A stretch of 64,000 nucleotides of DNA, from contig NC_079148.1 in the NCBI RefSeq assembly GCF_945859685.1, forward strand, positions 55,438,421-55,502,420, given 5' to 3'. The number at the start of each line of letters is the position of its first letter. Positions within the stretch are counted from its first letter, which is position 1. The notes under the pieces are model-generated. The model worked only from the letters and a program-made list of their open reading frames with translations, was not told where the DNA came from and did no database searches. Source of the DNA: Eupeodes corollae. Taxonomy: Eukaryota > Arthropoda > Insecta > Diptera > Syrphidae. The translations under genes were made by a program, and so were the position numbers. Shown here in pieces: positions 32,275-43,479 of the stretch.

Positions 32275-35200
32275 GTGGGGTTAGGTTAGTTTATAGTGGC
32301 TGTCCAAGATGGAAACGGACACACTTAGGTCGTTTAATGGCCCATTGTGATACCACATGAATCTTGAGGCTTCCTAGTAAGGTCAATGGAACCAGTTAGA
32401 GTCCCTTACGAAACGTGAGAGGCTGATTATACTGATATGATTTAGATCGTTTAGATCGTTAAAGAAGAATTCTGCTAGGTAATTCTTGCGTTTTCGAGCT
32501 AGAGCAGGGCATGTGCAGAGAAGATGAAGAACCGTTTCTTCCTCTTCCTCGTCCATACAGTTTCTGCAAAAGTCATTTGAGAATACGCCTAGTCTCGTGG
32601 CGTGCTTTCTTATTAGACAGTGTCCGGTTATGACACCTATTATCGAGCTTATATGCGATCTGTTTAGAGAGAGCAAGCACCTTGAACGTTTTAAATCCAG
32701 TGTTGGCCAGATGTTTTTTGTGACTTGACACGTAGTGATGCTATTCCACCTGGTGCCTGCCCTCCGCACAGCGTCTTGCATTAGCAACAGTTTGAAAGTA
32801 GCGATTGGTACGCCAGTATGTGCCAAACGTGGTAGGATGGGCTGTACTGTACCGTTCCTGGCGAGTTCATCTGCCTTACAGTTACCTGGAATGTCTCTAT
32901 GGCCCGGCACCCAGCATAGGTGAATATTAAACTGCTGCGCCAACTCCATTAGAGATGATCGACAGTTATGGACTGTTATAGAGTTTGTAGAGACAGAGTC
33001 CAGAGATTTGATAGCGGCCTGGCTATATGAGAAAATACAGATATCAGATGTTGATATCAAGTTTTCTTTGAGCCAAGACAAGACTTCCCTAATCGCCAAA
33101 AGTTCCGCCTGGAACACGCTACAATGATTGGGAAGGCGGAATAAGAGACTTAATTTCAGTCGTTCAGAGTACACACCACCACCAACCCCTTCTTTGGTTT
33201 TTGAGCCATCTGTGTAAAAGTGGATTGACTCATCCTCTAAGAATGTCCTATCCTCCCAAAAAGATCTGGTAGATATAGAAATCTGGAAATTCCTGTCGAA
33301 TTGTAGTTGGGGGATGGTGTAGTCTGTGTGCTTTGGAATTGATTCTAAGTACCTTAGAATTACGGAGTGGCCAATGTTATTGTTAGTCCACTGCGACGAA
33401 GCATTAAGGCGAATAGCCGAGCTTTCAGCTATTTGTTTGCTAAATATGTCAAGAGGTGCAAGGTAGAGCAAGGTGTCCAGTGCTGCAGACGGGGTCGTGC
33501 GAAGCGATCCGCTTATACACAGGCAGGCTGAACGTTGGACTTTATTTAACTTATCCCTGTTTATACCTTTCTCTAAAGCAGTCCACCATACTGCCACACC
33601 GTACGTTAAAATCGGTGTGATTACCGATGTGTATAGCCAATGCGTGATTCTGGGCTGTAAACCCCATTTATCACCAATAGCTTTTTTGCAAGAAAAGAGA
33701 GCTACAGTAGCTTTTTTGACTCTTTCCTGTACGTTGCGTTTCCAATTTAGTTTTTTGTCTAAGACAAGACCTAGGTATTTAGCCTCGTCTGAGAATTTTA
33801 ATTGGATTCCTTTAATATAAGGAGGGTTGACAAATGGAATTTTGTATCTCCTCGAAAATAAGACCAGATCAGTTTTGTGTGGGTTAACACCAAGTCCACA
33901 CCGATCAGCCCAAAGTATTAGTCTGTCTAAGGCATTTTGTAAGAGTTCTTTTAGGATATTAAGATGCTTTCCTGAAACTGCTATAGCAACGTCGTCCGCA
34001 TAGGCTATCACTCTGAAACCCTCCGCATCCAGACTAGTTAGGATTTCATTCACCACTAGGTTCCAGAGGAGAGGGGATAGAACACCACCTTGCGTTGTCC
34101 CTCTACTAACAAATCGTCTGCTAGAAGATTAGCCCAGTTTTGAGTTAATTATTCTGCTAGTAAGCATTAAATGAATTAACTCCCGAAGCGAACTCTCTAC
34201 ATTTAGAGATGTCAGTGCAGATGTGATTGCAGATGTGTCCACGTTGTTAAAGGCACCTTCGATGTCAAGGAAGGCAACCAAAGTGAACTCTTTATGATGG
34301 AGGGAATATTCGATGGTGCGTACTAAAGTGTGTAACGCTGTTTCCACCGATTTACCCTTACAGTAGGCATGTTGAGACGAAGACAGAAGTCTTGTATCGA
34401 TACGTGCCCTTAAATGGATATCAATCAATCTTTCCAGGGTCTTAAGAAGGAATGATGATAGACTTATAGGTCGTAGATCTTTAGGATTGACTTGGGAGCA
34501 TTTACCTGCTTTAGGTATAAAAACAACTTTAACTTCTCTCCATGCCGAGGGAACATGGACCAGGTAAAGACAGCTGGTAAAAATTGCCTCAAGGATTGGT
34601 GCAATTATATCAGAAGCCTTTTGTAATTTGACTGGTATTATACCATATGGTCCTGCAGCTTTAAATGGTTTGAAGCTGTTGAGAGCCCATTGTAGCTTAT
34701 CCTTTGTGATTAGACCTTGTGGATATGTTGAATTTGAACTTGAACGTATAAAACTGTTGCAAGTTTCGGTAAGAGAACTACCAGGAAAATGAGTGTCCAA
34801 TAGTAAGTTCAGCGATTCATTACTTGAATTTGTCCAGGAGACGTCTGTATTTTTCAAGCAGCTTGGCATAGCTGGATTAGTTGAAAGAATTTTCCGTAAC
34901 CTAGAGGCTTCAGAAGTTTCTTCTATCATGCCACAGAAGGATCGCCAAGAAGATCGCTTGGATTTCCTTAGTGCCTTCTTGTAGATTCTTAGGGATTCTT
35001 TGTAGGAGTCCCAATGAGAGGCTAGTCTTGCAGCTTTGGCCCGGTTGAAAAGTTTCCTGCATTCCTTCCTGAGCGAGTCAAGCTCTGAGGCCCACCATTG
35101 TGGTTTCCTCTTTTCTCTTATGTGTATAAGTGGACAAGCAATTTCTAGCGATCTGTTCATAGCTGAGGTAAGGTCATTGACTTTGTTGTCAAGTTCGTTA

Positions 35201-35540
35201 GCGTTAGAGGAAGGACTAGATAGTCCAGGTTCTAGTAAACTCTGTAATGAGTTCCTGTATAAAGCCCAGTCAGTTTTCCGATAGTTTCGAAAAGTCAATG
35301 GACTCGGGTTATCATCCACATTTTTATTGAACTGGATATATCTATGATCAGAGAACGAGTGTTCTTTGGATACTTTCCAGTCCAAGATCATATGGTGTAT
35401 ACTATCTGAGACAAGAGTTATGTCTAAGACTTCTTGTCGAGTTTTAGTTATGAAGGTTGGTTCATTACCAACATTACTTACTAAGAGGTTATTACCAAGA
35501 ATATGTTGGAACGAAGCTAAGTTAAAATTGGTTTAACTAA
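32275..35540 (-). mobile_element. LOA-type LINE (copy A), 5' truncated in the endonuclease
   Basis: The minus-strand element runs from an endonuclease C-terminal part near 35535 ('LLVSNVGNEPTFITKTRQEV', 'DITLVSDS') through reverse transcriptase and RNase H to a 3' UTR ending in a TTAGG-like tail at about 32278-32290. The presence of RNase H after the reverse transcriptase, with R1-like reverse transcriptase blocks, suggests the LOA clade (I clade is the alternative). The 5' end stops at a junction with an inverted repeat at 35553. Confidence 0.75.
32383..35391 (-). pseudogene. LOA-type ORF2: reverse transcriptase + RNase H + CCHC, one internal stop
   Basis: Two long minus-strand frames (34129-35391 and 32383-34056) are in the same reading frame, separated by a single TAA at 34129-34131; the intervening 24 codons still read 'SRGTTQGGVLSPLLWNL' (motif B). 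The reverse transcriptase has 'DLRPISLSSFLLKTLERLI', 'FLDIEGAFNNVD' (motif A aspartate) and 'VIAYADDVAIAV' (motif C). RNase H follows: 'HFYTDGSKTK' (Asp), 'QAELLAI' (Glu), 'ICIFSYSQAA', where the third catalytic residue, normally Asp in 'SDSQ', is Tyr, and 'CKADELA' (Asp). A C-terminal CX2C..HX4C knuckle ('CRNC', acidic run, 'HLLCTC') ends the protein, which stops at 'DSNWFH'. It looks recently dead: about 1000 codons with one stop and one catalytic change. Confidence 0.8.
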
Positions 35541-35552
35541 CTATGAGGATAA

Positions 35553-35630
35553 GACCCTGCCACGCCCTTGCCTGGCAACTTTGGCTAGACCTTACTAGCC
35601 AAAGTTGCCAGACAAGGGCGTGGCAGGGTC
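35553..35630. repeat. Inverted repeat, 36-bp arms with 6-nt loop
   Basis: The left arm 35553-35588 (starts 'gaccctgccacgcccttg') pairs with the right arm 35595-35630 (ends 'caagggcgtggcagggtc') with one mismatch. The loop is 'acctta'. The arms are markedly GC-rich compared with their surroundings. It lies at the 5' junction of the LOA element. Confidence 0.85.
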
Positions 35631-35965
35631 GCAGCATTCTTATTTTCTGCTATCTTATGGTTTGCATACCATAATGCATAATGTTGTCAAATAATTTGAA
35701 GCTATTGTTAGCTTCCCAGAGAAAAAGTGTATATAATTTGCTTCAGAGGATCACTTTTGTATCGTTTAAGTTTTATTTCAATGTGGTTTACAGTCAATTA
35801 TGATCGAATTAATTCCTGAACTGTAAGTTAAATATCCTGGCAATCGATTCGGATTGTCCTGAAGATCGGGCCTTATAGCTCAGTAGATTGTAAATAAATT
35901 CAACTTACGTAATTGAAAAGAGTCTCGTCTATTGCACGGTTTCCGAGGTCAACGACTTTTTGCCG
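35631..35965 (+). other. Possible solo LTR or LTR fragment
   Basis: The segment has LTR-like order: a TATA-like 'gtatataa' at 35729, a poly(A)-signal-like 'taaataaa' near 35891, then an end segment 'attgcacggtttccgaggtc'. There is no second LTR, no clear primer-binding site after it and no target duplication, so the call is tentative. Confidence 0.25.
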
Positions 35966-36694
35966 CTTTTTGTCCTAAGTGATGATACTTTTGGTACGTT
36001 TACCTTTTGGCGATCGATCGTGCTTATTTTATTTTCGTCTAGACCTGCAATTTAAAAAAAAAATATTTGACTTAAAATACTCATTGATTTTCCAGACTTT
36101 GAGATGCATTCATTTTTACGAAAAAATGTTAAAAGGTTAGTAGGTGTTTCTTTTTATATGAAGACCAAAGTTCTAAAGTTCTACTTGGATTGGCACCCCA
36201 TTTTTTTCAAAAGTCGATAAATCTAAGTTTCAACATTAATATAATTACTTCAAATAAAATCACTACAAGTTGCAAACGGTGCGGTGGGCATAATAACTTT
36301 ATGTTAAATAACAATAGTCGTAAATATTTTGTATTTTTTTATAACTTGAAACTATGACGAAAATTAAATTCTCAAGATGTACACTTAGGCGTATACGCAC
36401 TTTTTTTGAAATAATTTTATGTATTACAGCTTGTATTGCAAAGCAAATCCTAAAAAAAGCTGTGACTTTACAAAAATAGTGTCAACAAAAACTTTTTAGA
36501 CTTCTTAAATAATTGAAGGCATAAAGTGGAGGAAGGACATAGTTAATAAGTGTTTGCACAAACTAAACTAAAGTGACATACATTCCGTGTGTCTATTTGT
36601 CTTGCTTTAAAGTTTGTAGGTTTTCGTATTTTGTTAAAAAAGTTATCAGTTAAATTATTCTTAAAAAAAAATGTATGTAACCAATAATTATTTG
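35966..36694. other. AT-rich non-coding stretch
   Basis: No gene. Around 36140-36175 'taggtgtttctttttata' resembles the left end of the MITE at 48441, but no matching right end is seen. Confidence 0.4.
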
Positions 36695-36843
36695 CAATGA
36701 AAAAGTGCTTTCTCAAATTTGCCGTTCGGATTCGGCATAGGCCAACTTCATCCCTGAAACTCCTAGGACACAGGAATGGTTGAGAGTTGTAAGTCACTAG
36801 GCCCTGATTCTCTACGGACTGTTGCGCCACCTAATTTATTTTA
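36695..36843 (+). mobile_element. SINE copy 5 (3' part only)
   Basis: Begins in the body at 'gaaaaagtgctttctcaaat', has 'gccgttcggattcggc', 'cacaggaatggttgagagtt', 'gtaagtcactaggcc' and the terminal words 'ggactgttgcgccacctaat'. The tRNA-like head is missing. A repeat A copy begins immediately after it. Confidence 0.75.
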
Positions 36844-37542
36844 GTCAAAAATCAATTTTTACGAACATTATAAAAAAAAACTTTCTATTAGATTTTTCTT
36901 AAAATGTTACTGAATGTTGAAAACAATTTATTTTATAAAATTAGTTTAAAACAATTTTTTTTTTAATTTTTGAAAAGATATTTGAGTCGAAAATCAATTT
37001 TTTCCAACTTTGAGTAAAGTTTTGTTTTAAGTTTTTATTTTTTATAAAAAAACTGTCAATTCTATTTTTCTCAAAACTTTACTGAACGTTGACAACTATA
37101 TTTTAAAGTAATACAAAACAAAAGTTTAAAGCCAATATCTCAAAGTTTTGAAAAGATATTTGAGTGAAAAATATATATTTTATTTAGCTTTTTATTTTGT
37201 GTAAGAAAACTGTCAATTCGATTTTCCTCTCAATTTTACCAGATGCCAAAATGTTATTCTTCGTTGCAAAAAATTGTTTTTTGTTCGTAAAATTTTCGAG
37301 TTGACAATCATTTTTTTTTCAGTTTTTTTGATATATAAAAAAACCCCTGATTGGGTTTTTTTCCAAAAATATACTGGTTTATTATCACGTTAAAATATAT
37401 TATATCAAATTTAGTTCAAGTCTCTAGCGTCATTGATTTTTGAGATATTTAGGGTTAACCTAAATGTTGACCTTTTTTTAAACTGCTTTGGTAAAAAAAC
37501 ACATACGCAATATTCTTGAAAGCCCTTTCTGCATCTTTCTGC
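36844..37542 (-). repeat. Repeat family A, copy 3 (minus; first half of a split copy)
   Basis: Reverse-orientation monomer words ('ttgaaaagatatttgagtcg', 'actgtcaattc') appear to about 37240, then the middle section up to 'ccctttctgcatctttctgc' at 37542. In other copies this point continues with 'ttattat...ataacaaaattt', which is found at 40331. A LINE separates the two halves. Confidence 0.75.
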
Positions 37543-40330
37543 AGAAAGATATGTGAAAGATTTATATTTTGACCTACTTACTTACAACCCCAACCTAGAT
37601 GCATATAATATATTAATTTCTGAGCATGGACTTACGTCATTTGTCAATGAACCTACAAGACCTGTTTCAGGTACCTGTCTTGACCACATCTTTGGTCGGT
37701 TTTCAAAAATTGATCTTAACGATTGTGCCGAAGTAGTCTTTGATCTTGGTATTACTGATCATTGCATGACGGGTATTGTCTTCAAGGTTTTGAAAATGTT
37801 CGGCAAACTAACGTTAAACGTAATTATAGGCAATCTAAAATCGATTTTGGAAAGTTAATTCAGTATTTAACGTTGGAGAGTTGGGTAGAGGTTTATATGG
37901 AAGAGGTCCCTTCAAAAGTTTATAGTTTATTTTTGAATCGTTTTAAACAGCTAATCAACAATTCGTTCTATTTCATCAAAAAAAGGACTAATATAAAATT
38001 AAAGCCATGGATAAATAATTTGCTCTTAAAATCTATACATTTTAAAAATAAATTATATAAAAAATGTCGAAAACATCCGAAATTAGCAAGGAAGTTAATA
38101 ATAAAATTCATCAGAGTCGCAATATAACAACAAAATAATTAATGCCAAGAATAATCCAAGAGAAGAATGGAAAGTCATAAATGAAATTATAAACAGGAAA
38201 GAAAATAGTCAGCATAGTCAGCATATGGAGACACATGTATTTCAAATCCAAAAGAAATTGCAAATTTATTCAACAATTATTTTACTAATGTTGGTAAAAC
38301 TTCTTTTCCTCATGATATCACAAACTCTTGTGAATGTTGTAATAGCTTCAGCTCTTCAAATGTGGCACATAGTGAAAATAGTTTCGTCTTCGAAACAATA
38401 AATGGCCTTGAAGTACTGAAAACTATAATTACGCTGAATAAATCAACTTCAGTTGGCTTTGATGGCGTTTCTAATACATTGCTAAAAAAAAAATGCTTTA
38501 TATTTAGTGGATGTTTTGACGCATATTTTTAATAAAAGTGTTTTTTCAGGTGTCTTCCCAAATGACTTGAAATCTGGTTGTGTTATATCCATTTTCAAAA
38601 AAGGGAGCAAAAAGGATGTAAAGAACTACAGACCTATTTCATTATTACCATCAATTTCAAACATTTTTGAAAAAATTATAAAAAGTAGAATCTTACGATA
38701 TCTCACAAGCAAGAATTACTTTAGCCCCTCACAATTTGGATTTAGATCGGGAATGTCAACAGAAGATGCTTTATTAAATTTCTGCTGTTCAATACAACAA
38801 GGAGTGGACAAAAAAATGAAATGTGCTGCGCTTTTTGTTGACATTACAAAAGCCTTTGATATGGTCAGTCACCCTATCTTTTTGAAAAAATTGCATGATA
38901 TTGGTTTCCGAGGATTCATCTACAATTGGTTTGAATCCTACCTGTGTAAAAGGTCTCAGATAGTCAAAGTAGGTAATGTTCTAAGTGATTCCATGGATAT
39001 TAACTTAGGTGTCCCACAAGGGTCAGTTCTTGGGCCCATTCTTTTCTTGGTTTATATAAATTCCATCTTCAATCTGCCATTTTTAGGGAAAGTTAACGCA
39101 TTTGCTGATGATATAGCAATTGGATACAATTCACTTAGTCCATTAAATTTGGTTTCGGATATAAACCATGATGTACATTTATTAAGGCTATGGTTTGCGG
39201 ACCATAAACTTTTAGTCAGTAACAAATCCAAACTTATGAAGTTCACCAATGGACTAAATGACATAAAATTATTATTCCATGCTCCGTCTTGTTGTAGTTT
39301 TAAACTCTTCAATAGCAAATGTCTAGTATCTCATTTAATAAATACCTTTAATTCGGAAGCAAACTGCTGCAGTACATGCTTCAATATAGAAATAGTGAGA
39401 GATTTTAAGTATTTAGGTGTCAAAATTGACCAATATTTAAAATGGACTGAGCACATTATGGATTTAAAGCAATATCTTCTTTCAACCGTAAGATGCTTTT
39501 GTCGGTTAAAAAAATATTGTTCATTCTCCACGTTAAAAAAGGTTTACTATGGTATTTTCCACTCGAAGTTACAATATGGTATCAGTTTTTGGGGAGGTGC
39601 ATACTTAAACAAAATCCAACAATTAACAGTTCTTCAAAAAAGTGTCCTAAGAAAAATATGCAACGCTGCCCGCCTCACTCACTCTGCAGACTTATTTAGA
39701 CAAACAGGTATTCTACCAGTAAGACACTTGTTTTATTTTAAGGTTTTGAAAATATTTTTTATGAGGAGTGGTTATTTGGAAAGCCCTATGAGTAATACAT
39801 ATAATATGAGAAATTCTAACTCGGTACGATTAAACATTTTTCGAACTACACTTTTTAGGAATTCTTACACTATTGTGTCTCGCAAATTATACAATAGTCT
39901 TCCAGCTGAATTACGAAGCATTAGAAACCGTCCACAGTTCCTAAAATCAGTTAAATTATGGCTTCTTAATTTCGATACTTATAACATTGAATCTTTGTTA
40001 AACTACGTCATTTGATAATATTTATTCTCTTTGTTTATTTACGTATATAATAATTAAAATTTTGTTTATGCAGTTCAAATCAATCATAGTGATCATTTCA
40101 TAAAAAACTTTTTTCTCTGTTTCTGTTCTTTAATCATATTCGTTATTTATAATATGTCCACCCCACAATATAAAAATTTGTAAATGTGGCATTAATTCAA
40201 TTTTAACTTAAAATTTAAATGCTACAACCTATTCCCTCTTATTAAGTGTACAAAATACATATATTATTAAATTAGAAATAAGATATCTAAAAATTGTTAG
40301 AATATGATATTAATAAATAAATAAAATAAA
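37543..40330 (+). mobile_element. LINE (CR1/Jockey group) inserted in repeat A, 5' truncated
   Basis: Starts in the endonuclease C-terminal part and ends in a (aataaat)n tail at about 40300-40330. The insertion point falls inside a family A copy (37542/40331). Endonuclease remains are 'LTSFVNEPTRPVSGTCLDH' and 'GITDHCMTGI' (37640-37780). The linker frame 37762-38127 carries 'KPWINNLLLKSI'. Frameshifts occur near 37790, 38125, 38200 and 38490. Confidence 0.75.
38507..40015 (+). pseudogene. LINE reverse transcriptase, open 502-codon frame
   Basis: An uninterrupted frame holding a whole reverse transcriptase: 'KNYRPISLLPSISNIFEKII', 'SPSQFGFRSGMSTEDALL', 'ALFVDITKAFDMVSHPI' (motif A, D in 'DITKAFD'), 'NLGVPQGSVLGPILFLVYIN' (motif B), 'NAFADDIAIGY' (motif C, FADD in place of YADD), 'KYLGVKID' and a C-terminal region ending 'FDTYNIESLLNYVI'. 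The catalytic residues look intact. The upstream part of the ORF ('KTIITLNKSTSVGFDGVS' near 38420) is in another frame, a shift at an A-run (38480-38490) separating them. The first ATG is therefore not the native start. It belongs to a fairly young LINE copy that cannot move by itself because its endonuclease is truncated. Confidence 0.75.
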
Positions 40331-40525
40331 TAATAACAAAATTTATTTAAAGTCGATATCTCTATTGGTTCTTGAGCTTTGGACGACGGAAAAAACGTAC
40401 AAACGTACGTACACATGCACGCACAGACATCTCTCTAAAAACTTTTTATTTCGATTCTAGGGACCTTGAAACGTCGTCGAGAAATGTTAAAATTTTCAAT
40501 TTGACACATCGGACCGATTACAATA
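40331..40525 (-). repeat. Repeat family A, copy 3 continued (head region, minus)
   Basis: Continues the copy broken at 37542: 'ataacaaaatttatttaaag', 'tcgatatct', 'ggttcttgagctttggacga', a (gtac)-rich tract, 'agggaccttgaaacg' and 'acatcggaccgattacaat', the reverse of the family head. Confidence 0.75.
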
Positions 40526-43479
40526 GCTTACTATGGGAAGTTAAAAATAAAAATATGTTTATGAGTTACTTTTAAATTATTCTCTTCCAATCCAATTTAA
40601 TATATAACTACCTTAAAAAGAAATCATTATTGTACTTGAACTTTTCTAGTTATTAAAATATTGTTAAATTATAGAAACACACCAACTTAAGAAATTTGAG
40701 TTTGGCTTGTTGTTGTCTACTTAACGTCGATCTGCAGTAACCCTTTCTAATAATTTGGGCCTTAACAAATTGGTTGCCATGCTTCTGTAGCATTCTAGTG
40801 CTTGTTTATATAGCCATTCCTTTTTTAACTTCCTTTATTTAAATTTTATCTTTAACAAGGTTTTTGTAAGTGTAAGGTTATCTGACGATGAATGAATAAG
40901 AATTGTCCTAAGTCTAACATACACAAATAGGTTTTTTAAATACACTTTCTTTCAGCATTTCGCCGTTTTTCAAGCATTTTGTTGTGATCTCACTGCCCCA
41001 AAACCTTTTTTTCTTTTATGAATTCATATTTATTCTCAGAATTTTATTCGACGCTGGGAGCTCTAGTTCAAATATTGCATATAAGCTTCCACCTTTAAAG
41101 AATTTTGTTTTTATTTCAAAATAAAATTTTCACTTGAAAAATGTATTCTCTATAGAAATTAAACAAATGTTTACTAAGTGCCATTAAAAGAAGATAGATA
41201 ATTTTTCCACTTCTAAGGATATACCTACTTTATGTACATATAGGAAAATGCATGAATTGAGAAATTTTTCAATTTAAAAAATTTAACTTCGTATAATTTC
41301 AAAAGGCACATACAATCTAGATATTATTGCATTTTGCTACTTTATACCTTAAGGGGCACGCCCCCATTTTTTCTTTGATAATTCTTTTTTCCCGCCATCA
41401 CACCGTTACAGAAATAAAATATCTAATCAAGCATCTGCTATAGCTTTTGTGCTAAGAAGGACACACATTCACCACTACCATCATCACCACTAACACTACC
41501 ACCATTTTTGGATTTTTTCAAAGCAAGCAAAAAGCACAGAAACAGAAACAGAGTAAAAGGTAGAATCAACCGCACACACCGCCATCCATCGCATCGCCTT
41601 CACCATCACCATCACTATAGCCACCAACCAAGAACCAACCTCGACCTGAAGCCTTTGAGCAATTTAAAACGGATTCCATCCAACACACTCGTTAGCGTCC
41701 TTGAAAAGAGAACACAGCATCCTGAAGCCCGCTCAGCTCAACTCAGCTCAGCTCACCCTCATGATGATGGATTTTTCTATCAGTCAAGGTATACTTTATG
41801 CTTATACCCTGCTGCCAACTAAAACCAACCTGTGCTGTGCTATGCTGTGCAGTGTGCAGTGCAGTGCAGTATGCATTAGGATCGTTTCTTTCTATACTAT
41901 AGAACCTAACAGAAGGATTTCCTTTCCTTTCTCTAGAATTCTGTCGGTTCTCATAATATTTTTGTATTCTTTATTTTTTGTGTGCTTCTTCCTCTTCTTT
42001 TTTTTCTATATACGTTTCGTTTTGCTTCTCCTAAATGGAGCCAGTGAACCATTGAAATTGTGTTTAATTAGGATGCGGGCTTCGACATTATGTCAATTGC
42101 AATTGCATATATGCATGTAATTGCATTTGCATTAAATTAATTGGAAAATTCCGATTGCATTGGGTAAAGAGCAATTATTATTATTATTATTGTTGTGTGC
42201 TGGCAATTGTTGGAGCGCATAATTTGAACCTGAATATTGTCCTAGAAATTCCGCCCTTTCTCGCATCACATCACCTAAATTATAATGAACTTTGTAACGT
42301 GGATAACTAAGTTATCAAAATAGAATAGAATGTATTGTAATATAAACATTATCACGTTGTTTTTGTTTCGAAAATAGACCCTTGTGTCTGGACGTTGGAA
42401 GTGTAAAGAGAGAGAGTTTTTGAATTTAAATGAATTTCGAAAAATTTAGTTCATTCAACTCTAAAGTCGTACACAAATCTTTAACAAAAAAGACTTGTTT
42501 TCTTTTTGTTGCAAATTATAAATAAATTGAAGCTTTAATGTTTTTATATCCCTTTGCAGGCGTTTCCTTTTTGCATTTTGCATAAGAGCTCTTCGAAAAT
42601 AAAATATTTTATGTATATATACTTAGTTGACATCACATTCCAAGTTGTTTCGAAAACATTTTTGGGAATCATTTATAACCATGTTCCTAGTAAAATTTGC
42701 ATAAGAAAGTCGTTGCTTTGATACAAAGTGTCTGCAAGAGATAGTTTTATCTAGCTGATGCTAAAGCGAAGGAATTTCAATGCGCATTCACCAGAGACAT
42801 ATTATGAAGATGTTGTTTTTTTGTTGTGTTTTGTTTTTTGCAAGAGACGTTTTGAAGACATTTTTTATTTGAAGGTATTTTCTAAAAGGAGAATGCAATG
42901 CATGAAAAAATGATCCTAGAGGAATTTTAAGAATTTCTGTTGAAATCAACGGTGAATTAAGGCAGCTTTATGGTTCCCAGAGCAAACTTAAACGATATAA
43001 AATAAAAATTCTCACTACAAGTGTCAAAGTTAAAAATCTTTTTGTGGCCAGTAAGCAGGCATTTGAAAGTTATTTGAGTAAACTTAATACAATAAGACAG
43101 TTTACATTTTTGTCTTGTTTTTTTTTTTTTTTTTAAGTTTTAGTTTTGAATTTTTAATTTCGAAAATCGAAACCTTTAAAGAGCAATAAATTCAAAATCA
43201 TTTGTGCAAGAGATTAAAAATGAGTAAATTTATTTCTCTGAAATTTTCGATCAATTTAACTCGATTCAGTGGCACGCAGGTACATACATATTATGTTTCA
43301 AAAACTACGAAGCACGTATTGGTTAGAAACTATTTAAAATTTTAATGCGCAAATAAGCAGAGTTCTCTACAACTTTAGTGAGTTTCTCAATTGATAAATT
43401 TGAATTACCAATAAAAAAGAAATGAATGTCTATGAAAACGTTTGAGATTTATCACTTTTTTTTCCTTTGAAAATGAAAC
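40526..43479. other. Apparently unique non-coding DNA with simple repeats
   Basis: No gene supported. It has (cac/cat)n runs near 41468-41500 and 41595-41620, an (agctc)n run near 41728-41755, a (gtgca)-type run at 41830-41872, (att)n at 42174-42196 and a T-run at 43119-43136. The 139-codon frame at 41701-42120 is mostly low-complexity hydrophobic sequence and I do not call it. Confidence 0.4.

Noticed and set aside
35553..35630. Rho-independent terminator
   Set aside because: The hairpin is far too long, lacks a T-run and lies in a eukaryotic transposon junction.
38507..40015. Host gene encoding a telomerase-like or domesticated reverse transcriptase
   Set aside because: Its sequence blocks are those of LINE ORF2, endonuclease remains lie just upstream, an AATAAAT-type tail follows, and it sits in a precise insertion site in a repeat.
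41701..42120. A 139-codon open frame on the plus strand
   Set aside because: The translation is low-complexity and hydrophobic over T-rich microsatellite DNA, with no recognisable domain, start context or homologous frame nearby.
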